The notes under the pieces: generated by a model
Seen by the model: only the letters and a program-made list of their open reading frames with translations
Told to the model about the DNA's origin: nothing
The model's database searches: none
Position numbers and translations under genes: made by a program
Source: Colletes latitarsis
Taxonomy: Eukaryota > Arthropoda > Insecta > Hymenoptera > Colletidae
Assembly (NCBI RefSeq): GCF_051014445.1
Contig: NC_135141.1
Location: forward strand, 29,845,422 to 29,909,421
Length of the DNA stretch: 64,000 bases
Direction: 5' to 3'
Part shown: positions 54,321-64,000 of the stretch, one piece after another
Layout: every line of letters begins with the position of its first letter
How positions within the stretch are numbered: position 1 is the stretch's first letter

Positions 54321-56632
54321 ATGCGTTAACTACTTTCACGGAGGTTATTAATTATTTGGCCGAGCAATAAGTCCGCTCCGATTCGTCGGAATCGACGGAA
54401 CCCGGTCGATTCGTAATCGGGTTTACGCAACAGCGTGTATCGAGTTAGCTTCGATGAGCTTCGGATCGATTACTCGTTTCATCAGCGTGAGAGCTTTCAT
54501 TTCGTTTTTTAAGGCTGCGAAAATAGTCCGACGAAGTGATTTTTCGGGATCGTGTTAATATTTACAACCTGCATTTTATTTACTTCTCGAAAACAGGGGA
54601 ATAGCACACATGGACGATACGAGAAAAAAACAAAGATTGTTCTCCAGGTCATGTTCTTCTTATTGTTTTAACTGATAAAAAACAAATTCAACCGTGCACA
54701 ACCACGTTTGTCAAGCAGTAAATATCACGTGTTATTATCAATGCAAATATGTATCCATTTCATTTCGGAAGAAGTTCAAAGTAATTACCGTTAACTGTCT
54801 GAAATGAAACAAGTACATATTTGCACAGAAACGCGTAAATTTACGCGTGACTTTTGTTGTTCAAGGCCACTCGATGGTCAACATGCTATACATGGTTGAA
54901 TTTCTGTTTTTATCGTTTGCAAGAGTAAACGAACGAAAATACGTCGTATTGATATTTCAGAAAAATATCATTTTTAAAATACCACACGAATTGTTCCACT
55001 AGGTACAATCCCTTCTAGCTATATTTTCCAAAATTTAATAACATCGATGGCCTAACCAAATTTTAAATTGTTTTATCAACTACTTTCAAACTAATTGAAC
55101 GTTTGAAAATTAATATCGCTCCACTGTGGCGGCGTGCAGATAACATTTCTGCTACCGTCTTCTCCGACTTCGTTTCGAGCGCGAAATCTTTCACGACGAT
55201 GTAAATAGCGTGAATTCTAATATCGTTCACGAACTCGCTACGGTTTAACGAACTGCGAAGTTTTTGGCACGATACCATCGAATAAAGCTCGACAAGCTTA
55301 ATCAGAAATGACGCCGTGTCTGCGTTTCGTAACACTTTCAGACACGAATTTCCATTCAGCTTCTCGCGTCGTGAGACGTGGGAAACTCTTTCTTGGACAG
55401 AAACCACATTATCCGTTCGATTCGTCGACGCGTGCGTCCATAAATGACGCCAATATGAATAATTAGCTTGCAATTAAGTCACGTGCTCGCGTGCAAAATT
55501 TAATTATCGCCGTTCCTATCGCGGAGCAGGATTGAATCATTTACCGCGCAAACTACTTGGGTAGGTTTCTCCAGAATGGTTGGATCTATTTTAAAAGAAG
55601 TTTTTAAACTTTGAAATATCTCCTAGCATAATTCTATAAACAACATTAATTATTTCCGCGATATTAGTCAGTTGTGATTTAAGCTTGATAATCGTCTGGC
55701 TCGTTTAAATAATACTACGGGCAAATTCATCTTTGTCATTCGACGATGCTCTTTCGCCCGAGAGCAAAAACTATCGTACAAAAAGTAGAAAAGATTTATA
55801 ATGTGTGCAGTGACAGTGTGATTACTATACGCACTGTTCTAAAATGATTTATTCGGTTTTAGGAGACAAAGAGCACCGCGAAAAGACAATCAAGATTAAT
55901 GATGATAATGCACACGGTACATATGACATTGCAAGAATATTGAATTCCAGTGTACCAAGGAAATATTTGTCAAACGTTCCATTAAAATCATTTTTAATTT
56001 CTAAAACAAACTCATCGAATCTAAGAAATAGAGTACGTTTAGATTAACAAAGGAGGGTCCCAAAGTGTACACTAAATTTTTAAATGAGCCTTTATACAAT
56101 GAAAGAGCTTCAAAAACTGAAGTTAATGATACCCGGTTTTGGATCCAGACGGTTAATAATTTATGAGACGTAATGTTACAATTACGGTTTCCATCTTCTC
56201 TGAAGTACAGCTTGACTGATCAAAAACGAGCGTAGATAAATGACTAAGGTGTTAAACCGATGATATCTGGATGATGTGACAAAAAGAAGACCTTAACATC
56301 AGGTTCAAGACAAATTGCAAAAGAGAAGAGGGAAATTGTAATTTTGATATTAAATACCTCATAAACTACAAACAGGTACTTCCTCAAATTTCCAAGCTAT
56401 ATCACTGTGCCACAACTCATTAAAAGGTCAGTATTACACTTCGAAATCTGTTCTATTTTCTAGATTATAGATTCTGTTTATAGGATTACTGTAACCTAGC
56501 TTGATCCTGTGTCTCATTAATCGGATTGAAGTGGACGTTAAAAATGTCGATAAGACTCTATATAATAGCTGTACGATCAGAATGAAACTTTGAACGTTTC
56601 AACGAGCTGGAGGGATCCGTTGATTAAAATTC

Positions 56633-56765
56633 ACGTCCCTATTGTTGCTTATGAAACGTTTTTCCGAAGAAGAGCCTTCGTATTAAAATTGGCTACGAGA
56701 TGGTAATCAATGTTTTGTACTTCGACGTTTTCTGCTCCTCTAAAATGCATCAACAATAGGGGCGT
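56633..56765. repeat. Imperfect inverted repeat, 15-bp arms
   Basis: ACGTCCCTATTGTTG (56633-56647) is answered by CAACAATAGGGGCGT (56751-56765), complementary at 14 of 15 positions across a loop of about 100 bp. It may be the remnant of a short foldback element. No coding content. Confidence 0.45.
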
Positions 56766-56852
56766 CTACGTTGATAAAGTTACCGGATGCAGTGTCCGTA
56801 ATAAATTATTCATTCGTGTTGTATAACGAGAAGATGACGTTTACGCCAACTA

Positions 56853-57098
56853 TTAGTAACGTGGACGAAGCACGAAGAACATAATGAACACGAAATTACG
56901 AAGTTTTCCTATCGCACGACAAAGCTCAAGGCTCGAACGAACGTGATAATGTTCATGACGCGAACCGTGACGATTTCTAGGGTGTAGACAATGTAGATTT
57001 TCGTTTCTACTGCACACCAGATCGATAAGTGCACCCGGTGTGCTTCCATCTGACGTGTACACCAGAAGCGTAACGAAGCAGAGCAAAACTTTCTTCAT
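56853..57098 (-). CDS. Possible small secreted-protein ORF, or a terminal exon (weak)
   Basis: An 81-codon ORF begins MKKVLLCFVTLLVYTSDG, which resembles a signal peptide, and continues with two Cys and a His/Arg-rich segment before a stop. No TATA box, intron or family resemblance is visible. Alternatively, the sequence ending GTCAG at 57050 is a fair acceptor, and the downstream part (from 57049) would enter in the phase required after the exon ending at 57431, making it a C-terminal exon of that gene. It may also be a chance frame. Confidence 0.2.
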   Translation of the reverse strand: MKKVLLCFVTLLVYTSDGSTPGALIDLVCSRNENLHCLHPRNRHGSRHEHYHVRSSLELCRAIGKLRNFVFIMFFVLRPRY

Positions 57099-57430
57099 GT
57101 TTCATGTTAATTTTTATCGCTTAAATCACGGACAAAGTATAGAGTTCTCGTTTTACTGTAATCCATCTTTCCATTTACTTGATTACAATACGTTCATAAA
57201 ATGTTCTTCAAATTATCGCACATAAACGTTCATAAATCACAAATTTCGAATGACATGGTCACGTGCAGTGTTGTAATCTGTTTTAAGACTTTGTCTATCA
57301 TGTGACACGTGACATCAAAATGATGATGGGTTTTTACGACTCCATAAATCGTGAACAGAAAAATGCATTAAATGATCGATTCACTCTATACCTCGTCTAT
57401 GGTAAAACTGTTGCCTTGATTATCGCTCAC

Positions 57431-60400
57431 CGGTATCGCCGTTGCTCTTCGTGTTGGTTGCCTCGGTTTCTGCGTTGTCGCTGGCCACCACTGTCTTTGC
57501 TGTCCCATCCGCTAAAAAGAAAATACCTGTTATTTTTTTCAAGTATACTGGAAAATATAGCAAGCAGATATAAGCAAACAAAGCCTGTAATTTCTCGATA
57601 AGACATAGCGGTGACTCCAGAACATTGAACCTTCAATAGTTTAAACAATTCTTAACAATTAAAATGAAAGGCTTAAACCACGACATGTAAAGCAAACGGT
57701 AAAGCATGGCGGCGGATCCCTAATGTCTTGGGGGTGCCTAACAGCATTTGGCGTTGGATCACTGCACCAAATTAATGGCATCATGAATCAGTATATGTAC
57801 AAAGATATTTTATAAGATCATCTCACAGATGCTGTTGAAAATATGCCATTCAAAGAAGAAAATGTAATTTTCATGCATGATCGAGACCCTAAGCACATTT
57901 CTAAAAGTGTGAAAAATTGGCTCAATACATTTAGATTGTAAAATTGCGAAAGAGAGATCGATGGAACTTTGATTTCATTGGCCTTGAATGCTTTAATGAA
58001 ATTAACAGAGAATCTCTCTTCCATGAGAGAGGACGCTAAAATCAAATTGGACCACGAAAGTCCGTAAGTTGTAAGGTCTACTCGTATATCTCGTCTATAA
58101 TTTTACACGTAGATTGAATATGATCTTTGATCGATAAACGTTTTAAACTGTTTGCTCTAATTATTGCTCACCGGTATCGTTGTTGCTCTGCGTGCTGGTT
58201 GCCTCGGTTTCTGTTTTTTCGCTAGTCACCATCGTCTTCGTAGTTTCGTCCGCTAAAAAGAAAATCCGCAGGTATTACGAATTTGGTATCTGGTAAAATA
58301 ACTTGTTTCAGAGGAGGGCCAGTGTGGCTCCAACTCTTAATTTCTTATTTTGCTCGGGCGTAGAACTGTCCATTTAATGGCTTCTAGTGCTCAAAACTGA
58401 GAGCGGGGCAAGGTCTCCTTTCTTTGCTTTTACATTGATTTTTAATTTTTCATTTAATAAAGTTCATGAATCTTTTCTACGCAAAGTTCCTCGAACGTTC
58501 TTAAATACTAGTTATATTTTGACTTGCTTAGATATAACGTGTCAAACAGGACAAAAATTTGCATTGATCGCTTTATTAGACGAGGATGCGATTAAGAGGA
58601 ATATCAGAATTCTCAGAGACCTTTATTTATAAATTCATGGACCCCCAGACGTTAATTTTAACAAACACACGAACAAAAACGAAAGTTGGGAAATGGATTA
58701 TTTTTGTATTAACTGTGAAAAGAAAGTCATTCTCAGTTTTAAAGCATTAGGAACATGAGTGGAAATAGAAAAGGGAGACTAACACAAGTACATTATTCTT
58801 TAATAATACTCGTAATAGTCTTTCGAAATGAATTTTTAATACTTATACATTGTTATACAAGTATGTAAACGGTTTTTTGTAGTTTTTTCAATTATTCTTT
58901 TATTTAGTTATTCTTTTTATTTAGTTCTTGTATATAACTCATTTAGTAAGCTTTTTGTGAAAAAGCTGTGAAATTTGAGACAACACTGTGCCATATGTGT
59001 TACATCCTCCAAGGATAACATGCTTACAATTTTTAGTATCAATTCAGTTGGAAGACATTGAAGACTAGGACCCATAAGTTGTGATTCGATTAATAAGTCT
59101 GTACGTACTGGTGTGACTAAGTTATCCTTAAACCTATCAAATGATTCTATTAAAAACTATACAAAGTTTCCAAACTATTATAACATTGTTTGAAACTCAT
59201 TGTACCTGTGAGATATTGCTTGTAAGTTCATATAACGTCCAGAAAGGTTACTTAAGAAAGGTTTAATATACATTAGGGTTTGTACACACATAGAATAAGT
59301 TTTTTTCTTGTCCAAAATAGGAAATAAGTTAAGAATTAATTTGTCCCCGCATGGAATTGCAATCAACTTGCAACTCATGTCAGGGCAAGCTGCTAATTGA
59401 AAGCGTACATCATAGATCCCTGTCTCTTCTGATTTCCAATGTTCTGGTATATGAAGAGACCTTAGTGGACGACTGTAACAAACATTTTATAATGTACAAA
59501 CCTATTTTCATCATTTTTTATTATAACGAAGAAGATAAATTAAATCAAACGTGATTAAATGCCACTGCTCACCATTGCGGATTGTTTTTGTTTGATGAAG
59601 AATTATAAAAACCAGACTCTGCCAAAAAAACAATTAGCAAAGCAACGAAATAATCATGATGCGTAGCATCCTCCTTTAAATCTTTCAATATTCCTTCCAA
59701 TGAAGGTACTAATTTCGTAGGTGTGCTGTCTTCTACTAAAATAGGTTCTAACATAATCGCGACTTTTCAAAAACAATCCTAACCTTTAAAACCCACCAAA
59801 CCACTCCCTCACTAGATCTACCTGAACCTACGTTCGCGACTTTTGCGTCTGCTTTGTGGTGCCCTCTCTGAAGAAATGTAGAAGCTACGGTAGTTGGAAA
59901 ATAAATACGTTCGAAGAGGACAGACGTTAAAATAAATCACAATATATCTCCGTTATAGAGTCGATTGGTACATCATTTACTATTTTTGAACGTGCCTCAA
60001 GTCCTTCAACTAAATTTCAAATAACGAAAGTGGGTCTTAATCGAAGTTGTAGTTTTAAGTAAATAATAATGTACCATTGCTTGATAAGATACATTGCAAC
60101 AAGTTATGATTAATACTTTTATCACATAGGATTGAAATAGGACTTGGTTGAATAATAGGACAATATAATACGCGAGAAATCTCGCATATCAAACGTATGG
60201 TTCCAAGCTTATCGCAGATAACTTATCATCGTGTAATTTTTCGTCGATAACTGAACTCGCCTGCAAAGCTTCCGCAGTCATCAAATTAACGATAGTACAT
60301 CTATCCGTGAGTATGCTTTCAAAAGTAACTTTGTCATTGTTTTAGAAAAAGTTAACGAGGTTAGTAAAACATTGCAATTTCATGCCAAGGTAAATAAAGC

Positions 60401-61438
60401 TTTGACCAGAGGCTAGGTACGGAATTGTGCTTTAACGCTTTCTCGTTTCACAGCGCCACCATGAAAATTAAAAAATTCCAGGCAATGTGACTCAAACGAA
60501 GATAAAATAAATAATATAAAACCGGTATAGGAACTTGTTATATTTTTTTCACGCGAAAGTCTCAACGGTCTCATTAATAACGGCAAACAGACCGAATTGC
60601 TTATAATCGTCAATATTAGAGGAAATAAGTTAAAATAATTTGCACGAAGGAAGTTACACGTTATATATTATCGATTAATTTAAGCGTACATATAATTGTC
60701 CCGAGTCAGAAAGACCAATTCGATTCTTTATCCATCCGCTTAGTAATAATCTTTTCGTCAGTAACGTAATATTAAATTCGTTAACCGGAACGTTTATCGT
60801 ATAAAATATGCTGCCAAAAAATAACCAAATAATTTCGAAGAGCGCCACGACCGTGAACAGGATAAAATATCACGTGTAAATATTTGTAAGCGAGAGCGTA
60901 GAAAATAATTAAAGCAACGTTGTCAAAATCGAATTGAAGTCAACTGCGTGCACGTAACGTCCCTAACATCGCTTGGAATTTAATCTGCGTTTCGAATGGC
61001 ATTTTGTCTCTCTGTGAAATTTACCCGAATTCACGCGAATGACAGACATCTCCGTGCCCCGTCGAAATTTTCACGCATCGTACGCGCCGAAATTAAGTCG
61101 CATATGATCGTCGATGAGTCACGTGATCGACGACGACATGTTAGGTAGAAAATACCGGGAGACCGAGGAAAATTCAAGGGGGCTCGTTAAACGTCGCGAT
61201 ACGCTCCTGTTCGGCATGCAAGAGCGCTCCGTGCCACTTGTTGCATGGCCGCGCTCGACAGTCGTGTTTGAATAAACTGGTTTCAAACTGGTACGAGATA
61301 TTCTAGCGGTGCCCACGTACCTGGGGAGCCGGATGTCTCCGCGTCCTCCTGGCAAGGCGTTTCAGGCACTTTCGTTTGTCCGTGGGGCACAACACTAGTC
61401 ACTACACTTGACACCACCGACTCGCACGATTCGGCCAT
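57431..61438 (-). CDS. 5' part of an acidic Ser/Thr-rich protein with a tandemly duplicated 81-bp exon
   Basis: Seen: exon 1 is 61438-61321 (39 codons plus 1 nt, starting MAESCESVVSSVV, donor G|GTACGT). Exon 2 is 58252-58172 and exon 3 is 57511-57431. Exons 2 and 3 are both 81 bp, both follow CTTTTTAG and both end GATACCG|GTGAGC. All junctions are phase 1. Their translations agree at 16 of 26 positions and share ETEAT, giving a threonine-rich acidic repeat. The visible 93 residues show no recognised domain, membrane segment or catalytic motif and look intrinsically disordered. Downstream exons were not found with confidence. The terminal exon at 51127-50894, or the short ORF near 57.0 kb, are candidates. 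The F-box gene lies in intron 1 and a Tc1 remnant in intron 2. Joining exon 1 to exon 2 rests on strand, phase and composition only. Confidence 0.5.
57672..58000 (+). mobile_element. Degenerate Tc1/mariner-like transposase fragment
   Basis: In one frame from about 57672 the translation follows the middle of Tc1-type transposases: VKHGGGSLMSWGC, then a SLHQINGIMN block, then ENVIFMHDRDPKHISKSV. The last corresponds to the D-DPKH segment that carries the second catalytic aspartate. In-frame stops at 57813-57815 and 57939-57941 and the lack of a recognisable N-terminus or final catalytic segment show that the copy is dead. No terminal inverted repeats were identified. It lies in the intron between the two duplicated 81-bp exons, antisense to that gene. 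Confidence 0.8.
58899..58922 (-). terminator. Poly(A) signals overlapping the F-box gene stop codon
   Basis: On the minus strand AATAAA overlaps the TAA stop codon and recurs about 15 bp later, in an A/T-rich tract. This suggests a very short 3' UTR and a compact nested transcription unit. Confidence 0.35.
58917..59754 (-). CDS. F-box protein of the FBXO7/nutcracker type, three exons, 221 aa
   Basis: Seen: exons 59754-59573, 59472-59206 and 59133-58917, with introns of 100 and 72 bp, GT-AG ends and matching phases. Residues 1 to about 150 resemble the FP (PI31-like) dimerisation domain of FBXO7: MLEP near the start, then a hydrophobic helix ending FLAESGFY, then PEHWKSEETGIYDVRF. Residues 176-221 begin with the F-box signature LPTELILKIVSML, followed by the hydrophobic/cysteine pattern of F-boxes. 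Known of the family: FBXO7 proteins are SCF ubiquitin-ligase adaptors that bind PI31 and affect proteasome activity; the fly homologue nutcracker acts in sperm maturation. Odd: there is no N-terminal ubiquitin-like domain, and the protein stops right after the F-box, without the proline-rich tail of vertebrate FBXO7. An unseen upstream exon could supply the former. The gene sits inside intron 1 of the gene starting at 61438, on the same strand. Confidence 0.75.
59755..61320. other. 5' part of intron 1 of the gene starting at 61438, upstream of the F-box gene
   Basis: AT-rich with no coding exon. GTGGTGCCCTCTCT near 59860, about 100 bp upstream of the F-box start codon, resembles part of a CTCF site on the opposite strand and marks the likely promoter of the nested gene. 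Confidence 0.4.
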
Positions 61439-61472
61439 TTTCAGGTTAACTCGCGTTTATCCGCACGGCGGC

Positions 61473-61480
61473 TATATAGT
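61473..61480 (-). promoter_or_regulatory. Possible TATA element upstream of the MAESC-starting exon
   Basis: The minus strand reads TATATAG about 35 bp before the start codon at 61438. If used, it would leave a 5' UTR of only a few bases, so it may be coincidental and transcription may begin further upstream. Confidence 0.25.
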
Positions 61481-61562
61481 TACCTTACCGCATTCGAATC
61501 CGAATCCCTTTTTCGAAACTTCCACGCACGCTTCGCGGTTCATAACACGCTACTCCCGTGAC

Positions 61563-61609
61563 AGATGGCGGCCCCCTCGTGGCGAGGTTGCTACTGCCAC
61601 CTGGTGGCG
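61563..61609. promoter_or_regulatory. Cluster of CTCF-like motifs
   Basis: Three GGCG-type motifs lie within 50 bp: AGATGGCGG (61563-61571), CCCCCTCGTGGCG (61572-61584) and CCACCTGGTGGCG (61597-61609). The last matches the CTCF core CCASYAGRKGGCR at all positions but one; the first resembles the insect CTCF core. The cluster lies between two minus-strand genes, about 125-170 bp upstream of the first exon of the left one, where an insulator would be plausible. Binding is inferred from motif only. Confidence 0.4.
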
Positions 61610-61639
61610 ACAGTTACAACCATAGGAGTCATACGCACT

Positions 61640-62098
61640 AACGTTTGTCTTTGATTTTTATTGACAATTATTGGCAGAATTATCTAGTAGCTCGTTCAAT
61701 TTTAATATCCGTGACCAGTGCCGCGTTATCAAACAAGCCAGTGATTCTTCTACGTATTCGTGCCCACGAGTTTACAACAGGTATGTGCATAATCTATTTC
61801 GCAAAATATTCGAACGACAACGACAACGACAACGTTGTTTCAAAGTCAATAGAAACGTTTGCGATTGTATTTCATTTGTATTGCGTGTACGAGTAAAGAA
61901 TCCGTACAAGATAATATAAATTCGTATAGAAATAGGTGTAAGAATTATGATTTACGATTAAAAAAAAGAAAAAATTATTCAAATACAAACGAATGTTTAA
62001 TCGATCGTCCGATCGTCCATGTTTAATTCGATCGGCCATGTTTGATTCGACCGTTAAGCAGGGAAACGTGAATATCGAGAAGCGTAACGATTTTTATG
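61640..62098. other. Intergenic: kelch 3' flank
   Basis: Short AT-rich spacer containing the ACGACA microsatellite. Overlapping plus-strand frames at 61645-61919 show no coding signature. The kelch gene's 3' UTR and poly(A) site should lie here; a T-rich plus strand near 61960 (AAAAAAAGAAAAAATT) gives no clear minus-strand AATAAA. Confidence 0.4.
61810..61834. repeat. (ACGACA)n-type microsatellite
   Basis: Four ACGACA-like units in tandem just right of the CTCF-like cluster, in non-coding sequence. Confidence 0.6.
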
Positions 62099-63959
62099 TC
62101 AGAGTTGTTGGTGATTTATCAAAAGATTTGCCGGAGGTAAGGACACAGTCCCGTGGCCGCATATAGAATATGGTAACGCGATAACTCCCTTCATCCACTT
62201 CCCTATGACGCAGCAATAACATTCGACGCTGCTCAGTGTTCTCGGGAACATCGTAGTTACTCCTCCTATTATGAATATCTGTTCGCCTAAAAGGGAAAGG
62301 TTAAGTTATTAAACCCGTCACGCTAAAAGTCCTCCATTAAGGACGAGTCGCGGATCTCGAGAGTCGAAGGAGTTCTGTCGAGTTTCTTAAATTTTCCGAT
62401 GGAAAAACGAACCTATCGAACCAATGGTGTGCCCGTGCCTCGGGATCGACATGTTCGCCTGTTCTTTCCAAACGCAATCGATCCCATCCCACGTGTCGAT
62501 GCTGTCGATGCTCTGAGCGCCAGTCTCGGTGATCGACGCTCCTCCGATCGCGTAAAGACAGTCGGATACGACGTAGAAAGAGGCAAAGCACCTCGGTGAC
62601 CTCAAAGGCACCGCTTTCAGCCATCTGAAAGCGCATCAATAACAGCTTTCGCATTTCTTCCGCGAACGCGGCTATATCGAGCGTTTAATCTAGGTAATGC
62701 AATGGGCCGCGAGAGATACAACGAAATATCGAGCTAACAAATTTTCGATCGGGTTGTAGCACTCGACGTCCTTCGTGAACAGCTCCTTTTTCGATTTTGT
62801 CATCCCGCCAGCGACCCAGATAAGATCCCGATATTTCACGCTCGCAGGTCCCACCCTCGCGGTTTGCATCGGTTGCATCTCTCTCCACCTGGAGTCGGAC
62901 GGATCGAAAGCCTCCACGGTTCTCAAAGCCCTGCAATAGAGAAAACAAAGTTTCTTCGCGAGAGTATCAAGCCCGTAACCCCGTTTCTTCCAATTACGTA
63001 ACTTTAATTAAATTATTCGATTCAAAGCGTAACGTCGACAACTGCGGAGAGCACTTCGGGAAGCGTTGCGTATTTTATAACTGTTCAGACAACTCTTCCG
63101 TCTTAGTTGGTACAAGAGTCATTTGTCGTTTAATAAATCAATGTTTCGAAATGCTCCCAGTTTCCCCGAACGAAAACTGGTCGACGTGGAAATAAATAGC
63201 GAGGAAAATGAAAGAAACCGCGGTGAGGGAACGTAATTGAGCTCCGTTCAACGACTCACATCCCGTTCCTGTCTTGTCCACCGATGGCGTACATTTTCCC
63301 ATGACTGACCACCAATCCGAAGTCCATTCTGGCTGTCAGCATGTCAGGTTCGTCGAACCAAGTCCTTGTGGTTGGGTCGTAACTCCAGACGCTTGCAACC
63401 GAGGTGCTCTTTCCGCGGTGTTTGTCTTCCAGGGGATCGGCGCCTCCTAACAATATCTTTTCTGTATTCCTCAGAAATTTTCTGTTCGCTTTTTTAAGAA
63501 AGTTGCCTTCCGTAAGCTTTAGAAACCACTGGTTTACTCGATCGAATCTCGACCGAGGAATATTCTCTCTCTTACGAGCAAAACCATAAAGAATATAAGA
63601 CCCATTGAAGCTCTTTCACGGTAATATAAACGAAACAGAAATTCCTTCGTACGAACATTAGCTATAACGTAGCGCTGTCGTCATCGTTCCACTCACCCGC
63701 TACGTATATACGCCCTCTTAGGTAAGCGACCGAGTGATGATGTCGTGGCTGTGGAATTTCTCCAGCGAATTGCCAAATGTTCTCGGCAGGTTTGAATCTG
63801 TATATATCTTTGCCTACGTTTCCGGTACAACCGTACTCTTTGTGGGGATCGATACCGCCGAACACGAGGATCGATTCTCGATCGGGAAAGAACAGAGATT
63901 GCTCCAAGAAGTAGCAGTCAGCGTTCGAACCTAATATGCTGCTGCTGATCCTCTGTGGT
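62099..63959 (-). CDS. C-terminal six-kelch-repeat propeller of a kelch (probably BTB-kelch) protein, 3' end of gene
   Basis: Seen: five exons in order 63959-63697, 63446-63260, 62930-62739, 62624-62413 and 62286-62099, with GT-AG introns (two donors, GTTAGC and GTTCGT, are weak), all phases consistent, and a stop at 62101-62099. The visible 346 residues form six kelch repeats. Each has the conserved GG after a hydrophobic strand (ILVFGG, IYVAGG, MYAIGG, IWVAGG, LYAIGG, IFIIGG) and, in most, the later W (IWQF, TWFD, RWRE, LWLK, VWKE, KWMK). Known of the family: kelch repeats fold as a beta-propeller that binds partners; in BTB-kelch proteins the propeller recruits substrates to CUL3 ubiquitin ligases. 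The BTB/BACK half is expected upstream, beyond the right edge. A scruin-like, BTB-free kelch protein is also possible. The exact orthologue was not recognised. Confidence 0.9.
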
Positions 63960-64000
63960 CTGATAGTAATTTTTAAATAAATCAAACGTTTAGATGCGAT

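Larger units (their letters stand above)
51128..57430. other. Intron or intergenic DNA between minus-strand exons
   Basis: Besides the CpG island (53.3-54.3 kb), the inverted repeat and the weak ORF near 57 kb, I found no exon that satisfies splice and phase tests. A 136-codon minus frame at 55063-55473 and a 67-codon plus frame at 55844-56047 remain unexplained. Missing exons of the gene starting at 61438 should lie here or further left. Confidence 0.4.

Noticed and set aside
53638..54351. 237-codon plus-strand open frame, the longest in the window
   Set aside because: It lies in a CpG island with similarly open frames on the minus strand, is rich in Arg/Thr/Glu as expected of such DNA, and shows no motif.
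55063..55473. 136-codon minus-strand frame
   Set aside because: No acceptable splice sites or recognised motif; kept only as an unexplained frame.
1..64000. CRISPR arrays, tRNA genes, bacterial operons, integrated virus
   Set aside because: No direct-repeat/spacer pattern, no tRNA A/B box pairs, no clustered same-strand ORFs, and no viral polymerase, capsid or envelope motif was seen.

Overview
The window looks like nuclear DNA from an insect, most likely a hymenopteran (bee, ant or wasp). It is moderately AT-rich with unusually abundant CpG, has short GT-AG introns of about 70-170 bp as well as an apparent intron of about 36 kb, and has no tRNA, rRNA, operon or CRISPR organisation. Insect origin is also suggested by a secreted-peptide gene with a TATA promoter, an FBXO7/nutcracker-type F-box gene, a kelch gene and a Tc1/mariner remnant. 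Species cannot be fixed. Less than 5% of the sequence is recognisable coding sequence. Most long open frames are chance frames in CpG-rich DNA.

Left and centre (1-50.6 kb): I recognise two coding exons of a minus-strand gene, one at 50.4-50.6 kb and one at 13.6-14.0 kb, with compatible splice phases. Everything between would be intron. It contains several GC-rich islands that may be alternative promoters, dispersed repeats, and one complete two-exon gene on the opposite strand (43.9-44.3 kb). That nested gene encodes an 82-residue secreted precursor with a signal peptide, dibasic sites and glycines placed for amidation. It reads like a neuropeptide precursor and I cannot match it to a known family; it is the most interesting object here.

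Right (50.9-61.6 kb, minus strand): a terminal coding exon at 50.9-51.1 kb, and a gene starting at 61.44 kb with an acidic, Ser/Thr-rich product and two tandemly duplicated 81-bp exons. The intron between the duplicated exons carries a dead Tc1-like transposase. The first intron of the same gene contains a complete three-exon F-box gene of the FBXO7 type on the same strand. CTCF-like motifs lie just upstream of the host gene's first exon.

Right edge (62.1-64.0 kb, minus strand): the last five exons of a six-bladed kelch-propeller protein whose 5' part lies beyond the window.

All exon structures were assembled by hand from reading frames, splice-site consensus and phase. They have not been checked against transcripts or databases.
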